From an uncultured Muribaculaceae bacterium (lineage in GTDB: Bacteria > Bacteroidota > Bacteroidia > Bacteroidales > Muribaculaceae), in NCBI GenBank assembly GCA_910584665.1, contig CAJUBL010000095.1, positions 1-6,208 on the forward strand: a stretch of 6,208 nucleotides of DNA, in the 5' to 3' direction. Within the stretch, counting starts at the first letter, position 1; the number at the start of each line of letters is the position of its first letter. The translations under genes were made by a program, and so were the position numbers. Positions 1-6,153 of this stretch are shown in pieces. The notes beneath the pieces were generated by a model. That model was not told the origin of the DNA and ran no database searches. It was given only the letters and a program-made list of their open reading frames with translations.

Positions 1-3
1 TTG

Positions 4-77
4 TGACTCATACAGGATTCAAACCTGTAACCTTCTGATCCGTAGTCAGATGCTCTATTCAGTTGAGCTAATGAGCC
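4..77 (-). tRNA. tRNA-Arg (anticodon ACG)
   Basis: Read on the minus strand, the sequence folds as a complete 74-base cloverleaf. The acceptor stem is GGCTCAT/ATGAGTC with one G-T pair, the D stem is GCTC/GAGC, the anticodon stem is TCTGA/TCAGA around the loop CTACGGA, the variable loop is AGGTT and the T stem is ACAGG/CCTGT. The anticodon is ACG, which in bacteria is normally deaminated to ICG and reads CGU, CGC and CGA arginine codons. The discriminator base is A, and the next bases are CAA rather than CCA, so the CCA end must be added after transcription. The D loop has G18-A19 and the T loop has U56, replacing the usual G19-C56 tertiary pair with A-U. A promoter lies just upstream at 105-136. 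Confidence 0.96.
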
Positions 78-104
78 ATGCTCGATTCCTCGCATTTGCG
101 ACTG

Positions 105-136
105 CAAAGTTAAACCTATTTTCTGAAACAGCCAAA
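105..136 (-). promoter_or_regulatory. Bacteroidetes-type promoter for tRNA-Arg
   Basis: On the minus strand there is TTTG (133-136), a 20-base spacer, and TAACTTTG (105-112), which matches the Bacteroidetes housekeeping -33/-7 pattern TTTG-N19-21-TAnnTTTG. Transcription would start near 98-101, giving a tRNA precursor with a 5' leader of roughly 20-25 bases for RNase P to remove. Confidence 0.85.
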
Positions 137-180
137 TTTTTTTGCGAAAAAAAATTGATTGAAGAATTTTTTCGTTAATT
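137..180. promoter_or_regulatory. Shared A/T-tract block between divergent promoters
   Basis: This AT-rich stretch separates the -33 elements of the tRNA promoter and the sdhC promoter. It holds a run of seven T, GCG, a run of eight A and then a run of six T. The bases 133-157 form an almost perfect palindrome, and CGAAAAAA at 145-152 can alternatively pair with TTTTTTCG at 167-174. Phased A/T tracts upstream of -33 elements commonly act as bent DNA or UP-like sites. That role is inferred from position and composition only. Confidence 0.4.
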
Positions 181-212
181 GTTGTAAAGGCGGGATATTA
201 GTATTAATTTTG
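181..212 (+). promoter_or_regulatory. Bacteroidetes-type promoter for the sdhCAB operon
   Basis: GTTG at 181-184 (three of four bases of the TTTG -33 element), a 20-base spacer and TAATTTTG at 205-212 fit the TTTG-N20-TAnnTTTG promoter pattern. The predicted start is around 216-219, leaving a leader of about 115 bases before the sdhC ATG. No nearer TAnnTTTG match is present in 213-333, so this is the best candidate promoter for the operon. Confidence 0.7.
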
Positions 213-305
213 TAGCCAGGTGACGGTCTGTCCGTTAACATCGACATATGCCTGCAGGGTTTCAGGTATAACGGCTATACTATTAAATATTATATACAAT
301 TCAAA
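204..305 (-). pseudogene. Possible remnant of a protein C-terminus (33 codons, no ATG)
   Basis: Read on the minus strand, an open stretch runs from after a TAG at 306-308 to a TAA at 204-206. Its end reads like a real protein: VIPETLQAYVDVNGQTVTW, then LQN and stop. The downstream half (about 204-262) is close to half G+C, while the DNA on both sides is strongly AT-rich, as expected of an eroding gene end. It has no ATG; the only start-like codon is TTG near the upstream edge. It overlaps the sdhC promoter and leader. It could equally be chance, or leader sequence whose composition is set by RNA structure. I do not recognise the family. Confidence 0.2.
221..280 (+). promoter_or_regulatory. 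Structured segment in the sdhC 5' leader
   Basis: The predicted leader contains two small hairpins. The first has stem TGACGG/TTGCC-type pairing between 221-226 and 232-237 (TGACGG with CCGTTA, one G-U) and a 5-base loop. The second is GTATA/TATAC at 266-270 and 276-280 with loop ACGGC. CCTG at 251-254 can also pair with CAGG at 263-266. A tiny ORF (ATG at 248, TAA at 269-271, seven codons) lies between them. None matches a riboswitch I know, and the rest of the leader (281-333) is AT-rich without visible structure. Function is unproven. Confidence 0.25.
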
Positions 306-333
306 CTATATCATTTAATAACATCAATCTCTT

Positions 334-1128
334 ATGTGGTTAACTAACTCATCTTTAGGCAGGAAACTCGTGATGGCCATCACCGGAGTGTGCCTCGTCC
401 TATTTGTTACGTTTCACTGTCTGATGAACAGTGTGGCCATCCTGTGGCCCGCAGCCTACAACCAGATCTGCCTGTTTCTGGGTGCCAACTGGTATGCCCT
501 GGTAGCATCGGCCGGACTGGCTCTGTTATTCATCATTCATATTCTGTATGCCCTGTGGCTGACAATCCAGAACCGCAAGGCCCGTGGTAACAACCGTTAC
601 GCGGTAGTTTCCAAACCCAGACAGGTAGAATGGGCTTCCCAGAACATGCTTGTGCTCGGCATCGTAGTGCTGGCATTTCTGGCATTGCACATGATACAGT
701 TCTGGGGACGCATGCAGCTCGCCGAGATCCTCGGTCAGCACGAACCCGATCCCGCCAACGGTATCTACTTCATCAACCAGGCTTTCGGATGCTGGCTTAC
801 GCCAGTATGCTATGTCATCGGTTTCATCGCTCTCTGGTTCCATATGACACACGGCTTCTGGTCGATGTTCCAGTCGGCAGGCTGGGATAATGACACATGG
901 CTGCCCCGCCTCAGAAAATTCGGCAACTGGTGGACATCTGTTGTGATAGCACTGTTCATTGCTCAGGCTGTTGTATTCACCATGCGTGCCAATCAGGCAT
1001 GTGACTGCGGGATCTCCAGCGAGTGGAACGCTCTTGCAGGTGAACGCTGTGGCGTGTCCGAATGCGGAATTGTGATCATAGATAGCTGTGAGGCAACTTG
1101 TGAGAATAACGAAAATACCAACGAATAA
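334..1128 (+). CDS. sdhC: Succinate dehydrogenase / fumarate reductase cytochrome b subunit, with Cys-rich tail
   Basis: This is the membrane anchor of complex II, which passes electrons between menaquinone and SdhB through b hemes (frdC is an equivalent name). The 264 residues show five hydrophobic helices, near 12-37, 54-78, 104-124, 151-173 and 199-217. Histidines H28, H69, H119 and H170, one in each of the first four helices, match the four axial ligands of di-heme cytochromes of the Bacillus SdhC / Wolinella FrdC class. The basic loops 80-96 and 192-195 put the N-terminus in the cytoplasm and the C-terminus in the periplasm. The protein is longer than usual because of a tail (about 218-264) with six cysteines at 223, 225, 239, 244, 252 and 256. 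The start is the first ATG after an AT-rich leader without a Shine-Dalgarno site. It is the first gene of the operon, 15 bases before sdhA. Whether the enzyme mainly reduces fumarate or oxidises succinate cannot be read from sequence; fumarate reduction is likely in an anaerobe. Confidence 0.95.
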   Translation: MWLTNSSLGRKLVMAITGVCLVLFVTFHCLMNSVAILWPAAYNQICLFLGANWYALVASAGLALLFIIHILYALWLTIQNRKARGNNRYAVVSKPRQVEWASQNMLVLGIVVLAFLALHMIQFWGRMQLAEILGQHEPDPANGIYFINQAFGCWLTPVCYVIGFIALWFHMTHGFWSMFQSAGWDNDTWLPRLRKFGNWWTSVVIALFIAQAVVFTMRANQACDCGISSEWNALAGERCGVSECGIVIIDSCEATCENNENTNE

Positions 1129-1143
1129 TCTATTTTTCAGACA

Positions 1144-3171
1144 ATGGCAGACATTAAGAATCTCGAAGGGATGATTGATTCAACTCCCATCATGAAGGAT
1201 TTTGCCGATATCGAATCGTCAAAGCTCCCTGAATACCAGATTGACAGCAAGATCCCCGAAGGTCCCGTCGCTGAAAAGTGGACCAACTATAAAGCTCACC
1301 AGAAACTTGTCAATCCCGCCAACAAACGTAACCTGGACATTATTGTCGTGGGTACCGGTCTTGCAGGCGCATCGGCAGCTTCAACCCTTGGTGAGATGGG
1401 CTTCAACGTGCTCAACTTCTGCATACAGGACTCACCTCGTCGCGCACATTCCATCGCAGCTCAGGGCGGTATCAATGCAGCCAAGAATTACCAGAACGAC
1501 GGTGACTCGGTATATCGGCTGTTCTATGATACCGTCAAGGGTGGAGACTTCCGTTCACGCGAGGCCAACGTGTACCGCCTTGCCGAAGTATCGAACAATA
1601 TCATAGACCAGTGTGTACAGCAGGGTGTTCCATTTGCACGCGAATATGGCGGCCTGCTTGCCAACCGTTCGTTTGGCGGCGCCCAGGTATCGCGTACGTT
1701 CTATGCCAAAGGTCAGACCGGCCAGCAACTTCTGCTCGGAGCCTATGCCTCGCTTAACCGTCAGATAGAGAAAGGCACTGTCAAGTCGTTCAATCGTCGT
1801 GAGATGCTCGATATCGTTATGATCGACGGCCGTGCACGCGGTATTATCGTACGTAATCTCATCACGGGTGAGCTCGAGCGTTATGCCGCCCACGCCGTAG
1901 TCCTTGCTACCGGTGGTTATGGACGTACCTTCTTCCTGTCGACCAACGCCATGGGCTGTAACGGCTCGGCCGCCGTACAGGCGTTCAAGAAAGGTGCCTA
2001 TCTGTCAAACCTGGCTTTCACACAGATTCATCCCACCTGTATCCCCGTTCATGGTGAGGATCAGTCAAAGCTCACCCTCATGAGCGAGTCATTGCGCAAC
2101 GACGGCCGCATCTGGGTCCCCAAGAAAAAAGAGGACGCAGAGGCTATCCGCGCCGGCAAGAAGAAACCCACCGACATCCCCGACGAGGACCGCGACTTCT
2201 ATCTTGAGCGCCGTTATCCCGCATTCGGCAACCTCTGCCCCCGTGATATCGCCAGCCGTGCCGCCAAGGAGCGCTGCGATGCCGGTTATGGCGTAGGTAC
2301 CGGAAATGCAGTTTACCTGGACTTCAAGTACGCTATACAGCGTCTTGGCAAGGATGCTGTCAAAGACCGCTACGGCAACCTCTTCGACATGTATCAGATG
2401 ATATCTGACGACAATCCTTACGAGACACCGATGATGATCTTCCCCGCCAGCCACTACACCATGGGTGGAATATGGGTCGACTATGAGCTCCAGACTTCGA
2501 TCAAGGGTCTGTTTGCCATCGGCGAGTGCAACTTCAGTGATCACGGTGCCAACCGTCTCGGTGCTTCGGCTCTGATGCAGGGTCTTGCCGACGGTTATTT
2601 CGTGCTCCCGTATACGATGCAGAACTATCTGAGCGACCAGATCAAGGTACCCCATTTCAAGACCGACGCTCCTGAGTTTGATGCTGCCGAAAAGGCTGTC
2701 AGGGCCCGTATACAGAAACTGATGAGTATCAGAGGTACCAAATCTCCCGACCAGATCCATAAGCGTCTGGGTCACGTGATGTGGAACCTCGTGGGCATGG
2801 GACGCACACTGCAGAGCCTTGTAAAGGCTACAGCCGAGATTGAAGAAGTTCGCAAGGAGTTCTACAGCGACCTGCGTATCGTGGGTAAGGCCGATGACCT
2901 CAACACCGAACTTGAAAAAGCACTGCGGCTTGAAGACTTCCTGGTTATTGCCAGGATGATGGCTATCGATGCCCTTAACCGTAACGAGTCATGCGGAGCA
3001 CACTTCCGTGAAGAGTATCAGACAGCCGACGGAGAAGCCGCCCGTAACGATAAGGACTACATGTATGTAAGCTGCTGGAAGTACACCGGTGACAACGAGA
3101 AGCCCATCCTTCTGAAGGAGCCGCTCAAGTACGAGGCCATCCAGGTACAGACCCGCAACTATAAATCATAA
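1144..3171 (+). CDS. sdhA: Succinate dehydrogenase / fumarate reductase flavoprotein subunit
   Basis: This is the catalytic subunit, interconverting succinate and fumarate on covalently bound FAD at the cytoplasmic face (frdA equivalent). The 675 residues begin the FAD-binding fold at GTGLAG (70-75). H102, in HSIAAQGG, is the expected FAD-linking histidine. Substrate-site residues are visible: HPT at 296-298, R367 in CPRDIASR (the likely proton-transfer arginine), H437 in SHYTMGG and R471 in GANRLGAS. The capping domain lies between the two FAD-binding parts, and the helical C-terminal domain runs from about 510 to the end, closing with a CWKY motif at 644-647. A lysine-rich segment (327-341) is as I recall it in Bacteroides-type enzymes. 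From recall, Bacteroides homologues begin close to the IDSKIP motif (33-38), so the first 32 or so acidic residues look like an N-terminal extension. The ATG at 1144 is the first after sdhC; internal Met10 and Met17 are alternatives. No catalytic residue is missing. Confidence 0.97.
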   Translation: MADIKNLEGMIDSTPIMKDFADIESSKLPEYQIDSKIPEGPVAEKWTNYKAHQKLVNPANKRNLDIIVVGTGLAGASAASTLGEMGFNVLNFCIQDSPRRAHSIAAQGGINAAKNYQNDGDSVYRLFYDTVKGGDFRSREANVYRLAEVSNNIIDQCVQQGVPFAREYGGLLANRSFGGAQVSRTFYAKGQTGQQLLLGAYASLNRQIEKGTVKSFNRREMLDIVMIDGRARGIIVRNLITGELERYAAHAVVLATGGYGRTFFLSTNAMGCNGSAAVQAFKKGAYLSNLAFTQIHPTCIPVHGEDQSKLTLMSESLRNDGRIWVPKKKEDAEAIRAGKKKPTDIPDEDRDFYLERRYPAFGNLCPRDIASRAAKERCDAGYGVGTGNAVYLDFKYAIQRLGKDAVKDRYGNLFDMYQMISDDNPYETPMMIFPASHYTMGGIWVDYELQTSIKGLFAIGECNFSDHGANRLGASALMQGLADGYFVLPYTMQNYLSDQIKVPHFKTDAPEFDAAEKAVRARIQKLMSIRGTKSPDQIHKRLGHVMWNLVGMGRTLQSLVKATAEIEEVRKEFYSDLRIVGKADDLNTELEKALRLEDFLVIARMMAIDALNRNESCGAHFREEYQTADGEAARNDKDYMYVSCWKYTGDNEKPILLKEPLKYEAIQVQTRNYKS

Positions 3172-3205
3172 ACCCACACTAACGTCCAGATAACCCGAAA
3201 AGAAA

Positions 3206-3961
3206 ATGGAAAATACAATAACCGTAAACCTGAAGATTTGGCGTCAGCGCGGGCCTAAGGAGAAAGGCAGCTTCGCCAACTATACTGTAGCCAATGTCTC
3301 GACTGGCAGCAGCTTCCTCGAGATGCTCGACATGCTCAACCAGCAGCTCATCGACAAGGGCGAGGAGCCTGTTGTCTTTGACAGCGACTGCCGGGAAGGT
3401 ATCTGTGGTATGTGCTCACTGTATATAAACGGTCACCCGCACGGCCCCGTGCAGGGAATCACAACATGTCAGCTGCACATGCGCAAGTTCAACGACGGCG
3501 ATACCATCACAATCGAGCCCTGGCGCTCGGCCGCTTTCCCTGTCGTACGCGACCTGATGGTAGACCGCAATGCTTTCGATAAGATCCAGCAGGCCGGCGG
3601 ATATGTCTCGTTCAACTGTGGCGGCGCACCTGATGCCAACGCAACTCCCATCTCGAAGGAAGTCGCTGACATCGCTATGGATTCGGCCACATGTATCGGT
3701 TGCGGCGCTTGCGTAGCAGCCTGTAAGAACGGTTCGGCCATGCTCTTCGTTTCGGCCAAAGTGAGCCAGTTCGCCCTGTTGCCACAAGGTAAGGTTGAAC
3801 GCGCCCGCCGCGCACGTGCAATGGTCAGAAAGATGGATGAACTCGGATTCGGCAACTGCACAAACACCGGCGCATGTGCCGCCGAATGCCCCAAGAGTAT
3901 TCCACTGAGCAACATCGCCAGACTGAACCGCGAGTTCATCAAAGCAAAGATCAAAGACTGA
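3206..3961 (+). CDS. sdhB: Succinate dehydrogenase / fumarate reductase iron-sulfur subunit
   Basis: This subunit carries electrons between the FAD of SdhA and the quinone/heme of SdhC (frdB equivalent). The 251 residues hold all three clusters. The [2Fe-2S] ligands are C62, C67 and C70 (CxxxxCxxC) with C88, in a plant-ferredoxin-like N-terminal domain. The [4Fe-4S] ligands are C163, C166, C169 and C228, the last followed by proline. The [3Fe-4S] ligands are C173, C218 and C224. The third position of the first C-terminal motif is Cys in both halves, as normal for this family. The gene starts 34 bases after sdhA; the gap has a purine-rich AAAAGAAA just before the ATG but no promoter match, so it is presumably co-transcribed. 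It ends 30 bases before a strong hairpin terminator. Length and cluster spacing are typical. Confidence 0.97.
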   Translation: MENTITVNLKIWRQRGPKEKGSFANYTVANVSTGSSFLEMLDMLNQQLIDKGEEPVVFDSDCREGICGMCSLYINGHPHGPVQGITTCQLHMRKFNDGDTITIEPWRSAAFPVVRDLMVDRNAFDKIQQAGGYVSFNCGGAPDANATPISKEVADIAMDSATCIGCGACVAACKNGSAMLFVSAKVSQFALLPQGKVERARRARAMVRKMDELGFGNCTNTGACAAECPKSIPLSNIARLNREFIKAKIKD

Positions 3962-3991
3962 CAATACAGTAAGTCTGTAATATTACACTCT

Positions 3992-4036
3992 GAAAGCCCT
4001 GCCGGAACACCCTATGATGTTCCCGGCAGGGCTTTC
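3992..4036 (+). terminator. Hairpin terminator of the sdhCAB operon
   Basis: GAAAGCCCTGCCGG at 3992-4005 pairs perfectly with CCGGCAGGGCTTTC at 4023-4036. After one bulged C (4022), AACA at 4006-4009 pairs with TGTT at 4018-4021 around an eight-base loop. The stem is GC-rich and ends in AAAG/CTTT, so a short T run closes it on either strand. The tail after the stem (TGTCAG) is not a long T tract. The symmetry would let it also stop transcripts arriving from recQ on the other strand. Confidence 0.85.
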
Positions 4037-4100
4037 TGTCAGTCATTCATGATTCGGAGCCTGAAACTCAGACCACGTACCCCGATATTCGTTAATGCCG

Positions 4101-4114
4101 GAGACCGGGGTCTC
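4101..4114. other. Short perfect hairpin beside the inserted element
   Basis: GAGACC and GGTCTC (4101-4106 and 4109-4114) form a perfect palindrome with two bases between the arms. ACCCCG at 4079-4084 can alternatively pair with CGGGGT at 4106-4111. Without the 4116-4276 element this structure would sit directly after the recQ stop codon on the minus strand, so it may be a remnant of the original recQ 3' end or terminator. Apart from this, 4037-4112 shows nothing recognisable. Confidence 0.35.
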
Positions 4115-4115
4115 A

Positions 4116-4135
4116 GAAACTGTTTAAATTAATAT
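4116..4135 (+). repeat. Left terminal inverted repeat of the element
   Basis: This 20-base arm equals the complement of 4256-4276 except that it has three A where the partner has four. It directly follows the TCA at 4113-4115. Confidence 0.8.
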
Positions 4136-4255
4136 GATGCAGATTTTGAGAGAGATTATCGGATGTATTTTTGTTTGTGATGAGGAAGTGTAGCCGTAGC
4201 TACGTGACCGGAGAGCAGACAAAAATACGCCGGTAAGATCCTTAAAAACAAAGTG

Positions 4256-4276
4256 ATATTAATTTTAAACAGTTTC
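4256..4276 (-). repeat. Right terminal inverted repeat of the element
   Basis: This 21-base arm is the inverted copy of 4116-4135 with one extra A. It directly precedes the TCA at 4277-4279, which is the recQ stop codon read on the minus strand. Confidence 0.8.
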
Positions 4277-6148
4277 TCAGCTTTTATTGCCCGTCTCGTC
4301 AAGATAATCATTGATAAGCGATACAAAACGTGGGCCATAGGCATCACGCTTATGTTCACCTATGCCGTAGCTGTCACCGAAGGCTTCGACCGAACGTGGC
4401 TTACTGGCCGCAAGAGCGTGTAACGTCTTGTCTGACATTACCACAAAAGCCGGGACCCTCGATTCGTCAGCTATCTCGCGACGTAAAGTACGGAGTCTCT
4501 CGAACAGGATGTGATCTTCCGTATCGGCATTCAGATCGGCAAACAGTATGCCGGCCGAGACTGTCCCGGCCGATCTGTTCGCCGTCGATTTTTTACCCTG
4601 CCGCAACTGTGACCTGTCACGCGTATAATCGTGTGAAATCACAGCAAGTTCTACCCGACGCCGACCGAACAGAACCTCCTCACCAAGCGAAGTCACCTTA
4701 AGGTGACGGTCCTCGTCATAGGCAATCTCGATAAATCCCATCTGCAGCATCTGCAACAGGTAATCGTTCCAGTCGCGGTATGAGACATCGCGTCCGGCAC
4801 CATAGGTCTTAATGCGGTCATAACCACGCTCTATGATCTCAGTAGTACAGGCGCCACGAAGTATCTCGACCGTAAGCCTGAATCCGATTTTCTCGTCGGT
4901 GCGTCTGATAGCAGACAGAGCTTTCTGTACAAGAACAGTACCGTCAAATCTGACAGGCGGTGTACGGCATACATCACAGTTACAGCAGTCCCGATCACTT
5001 GTCTCGCCGAAATAATTGAGCAGAATACGACGCCTGCAGACCTGAGCCTCAGCATATTCCTGCATTCGCCTGAGCTTCTCGAGATTGATTTCCTGCTGCC
5101 CGCTATCGTCGGCAAAACTTCTGAGAGTGATCAGATCCTGCAGGTTATAGAACAGTACCGTCTCGGCAGGCAGCGAGTCCCGGCCGCCACGACCTATTTC
5201 CTGATAAAAACTCTCAATACTTCTGGGCAGGTTGTAGTGGATGACATACCGCACATTGCTCTTGTCAATACCCATTCCGAAGGCTATCGTCGCCACAACG
5301 ACATCAATCCGGTCATTGATAAAATCCTCCTGCACCCGGTTACGCTGATCTGCCGATAGCCCGGCATGGTATACACCGGCTGTCACTCCCGCCGACTGCA
5401 ATTTATAGGCTACGGACTCGGTGGTTTTACGCGACATGCAGTATATTATCCCGCTATCTCCGGGATGACGGGATATAATACTCCTGATCAGGCGCATCTT
5501 ATCGCTGGCGGTATATCCCCGACGGACATCGAGACTGAGGTTGGGTCTGTCAAACGAACTGATGAACATATTGCCTCCCCTGAGTTCCAGACGGTCCACT
5601 ATATCGGTTTTCGTAAGTTTGTCGGCAGTGGCTGTAAGAGCCATCACCGGACATTCCGGAAATCGCCGTCTCAACACACTCAGTCTGGTATACTCGGGTC
5701 TGAAATCATGACCCCACTGTGATATACAGTGAGCCTCATCAATAGCAAAGAACGAAACTTCGACATTATCATACAACCACTCAAGATCGGCGAGCAGACG
5801 TTCCGGCGATGTATACAGCAGTTTGATCTCCCCCGTCTCACACCGGCGCTTTATAGCCGCATTCACGCAGTCATCATTGTTGCTGTTGAGTGCCTCAGCC
5901 GATATTCCGTTGCTACGCAGTGCCTCCACCTGATCTTTCATGAGAGAGATAAGAGGCGAGACAACGACAGCTGTTCCGGGCAACATAAGAGCCGGAATCT
6001 GGAAGCATATCGATTTACCGCCTCCGGTAGGCATCAGCACAAGAGAATCCTGGCAGTCAAGCATACTCTGTATTATCTCTCGCTGCATAGGACGGAAAGA
6101 ATCATATCCATAGCAGACTTTCAATATATGTTCCGGAGTCTGTGTCAT
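4277..6148 (-). CDS. recQ: ATP-dependent DNA helicase RecQ
   Basis: RecQ unwinds DNA 3'-5' in recombination and repair of stalled forks and gaps in the cytoplasm. The 623 residues are close to the 609 of E. coli RecQ. Helicase core: motif 0 FRPMQ (18-22), Walker A MPTGGGKS (39-46), motif Ia SPLISLMKDQ (64-73), DEAH (137-140), ALTATAD (170-176), motif IV IIYCMSRK (234-241), motif V ATIAFGMGIDK (286-296) and motif VI QEIGRGGRD (316-324; many RecQ proteins have TGRAGRD). The zinc site is C371, C388, C391 and C394, with the same spacing as E. coli, followed by a winged helix to about 505. A linker leads to an HRDC domain (about 545-615) ending GIGEHKRDAYG. Start choice: an in-frame ATG exists at 6184, but the promoter -7 element lies inside that extension, and the protein from 6148 begins like known RecQ (MTQTPEHILK). 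The stop codon abuts an inserted palindromic element. Confidence 0.95.
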   Translation of the reverse strand: MTQTPEHILKVCYGYDSFRPMQREIIQSMLDCQDSLVLMPTGGGKSICFQIPALMLPGTAVVVSPLISLMKDQVEALRSNGISAEALNSNNDDCVNAAIKRRCETGEIKLLYTSPERLLADLEWLYDNVEVSFFAIDEAHCISQWGHDFRPEYTRLSVLRRRFPECPVMALTATADKLTKTDIVDRLELRGGNMFISSFDRPNLSLDVRRGYTASDKMRLIRSIISRHPGDSGIIYCMSRKTTESVAYKLQSAGVTAGVYHAGLSADQRNRVQEDFINDRIDVVVATIAFGMGIDKSNVRYVIHYNLPRSIESFYQEIGRGGRDSLPAETVLFYNLQDLITLRSFADDSGQQEINLEKLRRMQEYAEAQVCRRRILLNYFGETSDRDCCNCDVCRTPPVRFDGTVLVQKALSAIRRTDEKIGFRLTVEILRGACTTEIIERGYDRIKTYGAGRDVSYRDWNDYLLQMLQMGFIEIAYDEDRHLKVTSLGEEVLFGRRRVELAVISHDYTRDRSQLRQGKKSTANRSAGTVSAGILFADLNADTEDHILFERLRTLRREIADESRVPAFVVMSDKTLHALAASKPRSVEAFGDSYGIGEHKRDAYGPRFVSLINDYLDETGNKS

Positions 6149-6153
6149 GACAG

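Larger units (their letters stand above)
4116..4276. mobile_element. MITE-like palindromic element inserted at the recQ stop codon
   Basis: The 161 bases start with GAAACTGTTTAAA and end with its complement. The outer arms (4116-4135 and 4256-4276) match at 20 of 21 positions, with one A inserted. Inside, GTATTTTTGT at 4165-4174 is repeated inverted at 4219-4228, with weaker matches beyond it (ATCGG against CCGGC-type sequence), and the centre is the palindrome CGTAGCTACG at 4195-4204. The whole unit can therefore fold into one long imperfect hairpin. TCA flanks it on both sides (4113-4115 and 4277-4279), consistent with a 3-bp target duplication. It encodes no transposase; the longest ATG-started frame I noted is 19 codons (4134-4193). 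Small size, terminal repeats, palindromy and duplication fit a non-autonomous miniature element. The TNA-type target resembles that of IS5/IS1031-group elements, but the parent is not identified. It could instead be a repeated RNA-hairpin element. Confidence 0.65.

Noticed and set aside
276..281. TATACT resembling a sigma70 -10 box before sdhC
   Set aside because: The other promoters here follow the Bacteroidetes TAnnTTTG pattern, and no matching upstream box is present; the sequence is part of an AT-rich hairpin arm.
2089..2775. 228-codon open frame antisense to sdhA
   Set aside because: It lies wholly inside a strongly conserved flavoprotein gene, shows no domain I recognise and has no promoter match that I noticed. 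It is a shadow of sdhA codon use.
3416..3964. Two overlapping open frames antisense to sdhB (to about 182 codons)
   Set aside because: sdhB on the other strand carries all cluster cysteines, so these frames are by-products of its composition.
3965..3986. Small hairpin TACAG/CTGTA and palindrome GTAATATTAC after sdhB
   Set aside because: Too short and AT-rich to be distinguished from chance; the strong terminator right after it explains transcript ending.
4156..4359. 67-codon minus-strand frame spanning the element and the recQ end
   Set aside because: It overlaps the recQ C-terminus in another frame and crosses the palindromic element; there is no supporting motif.
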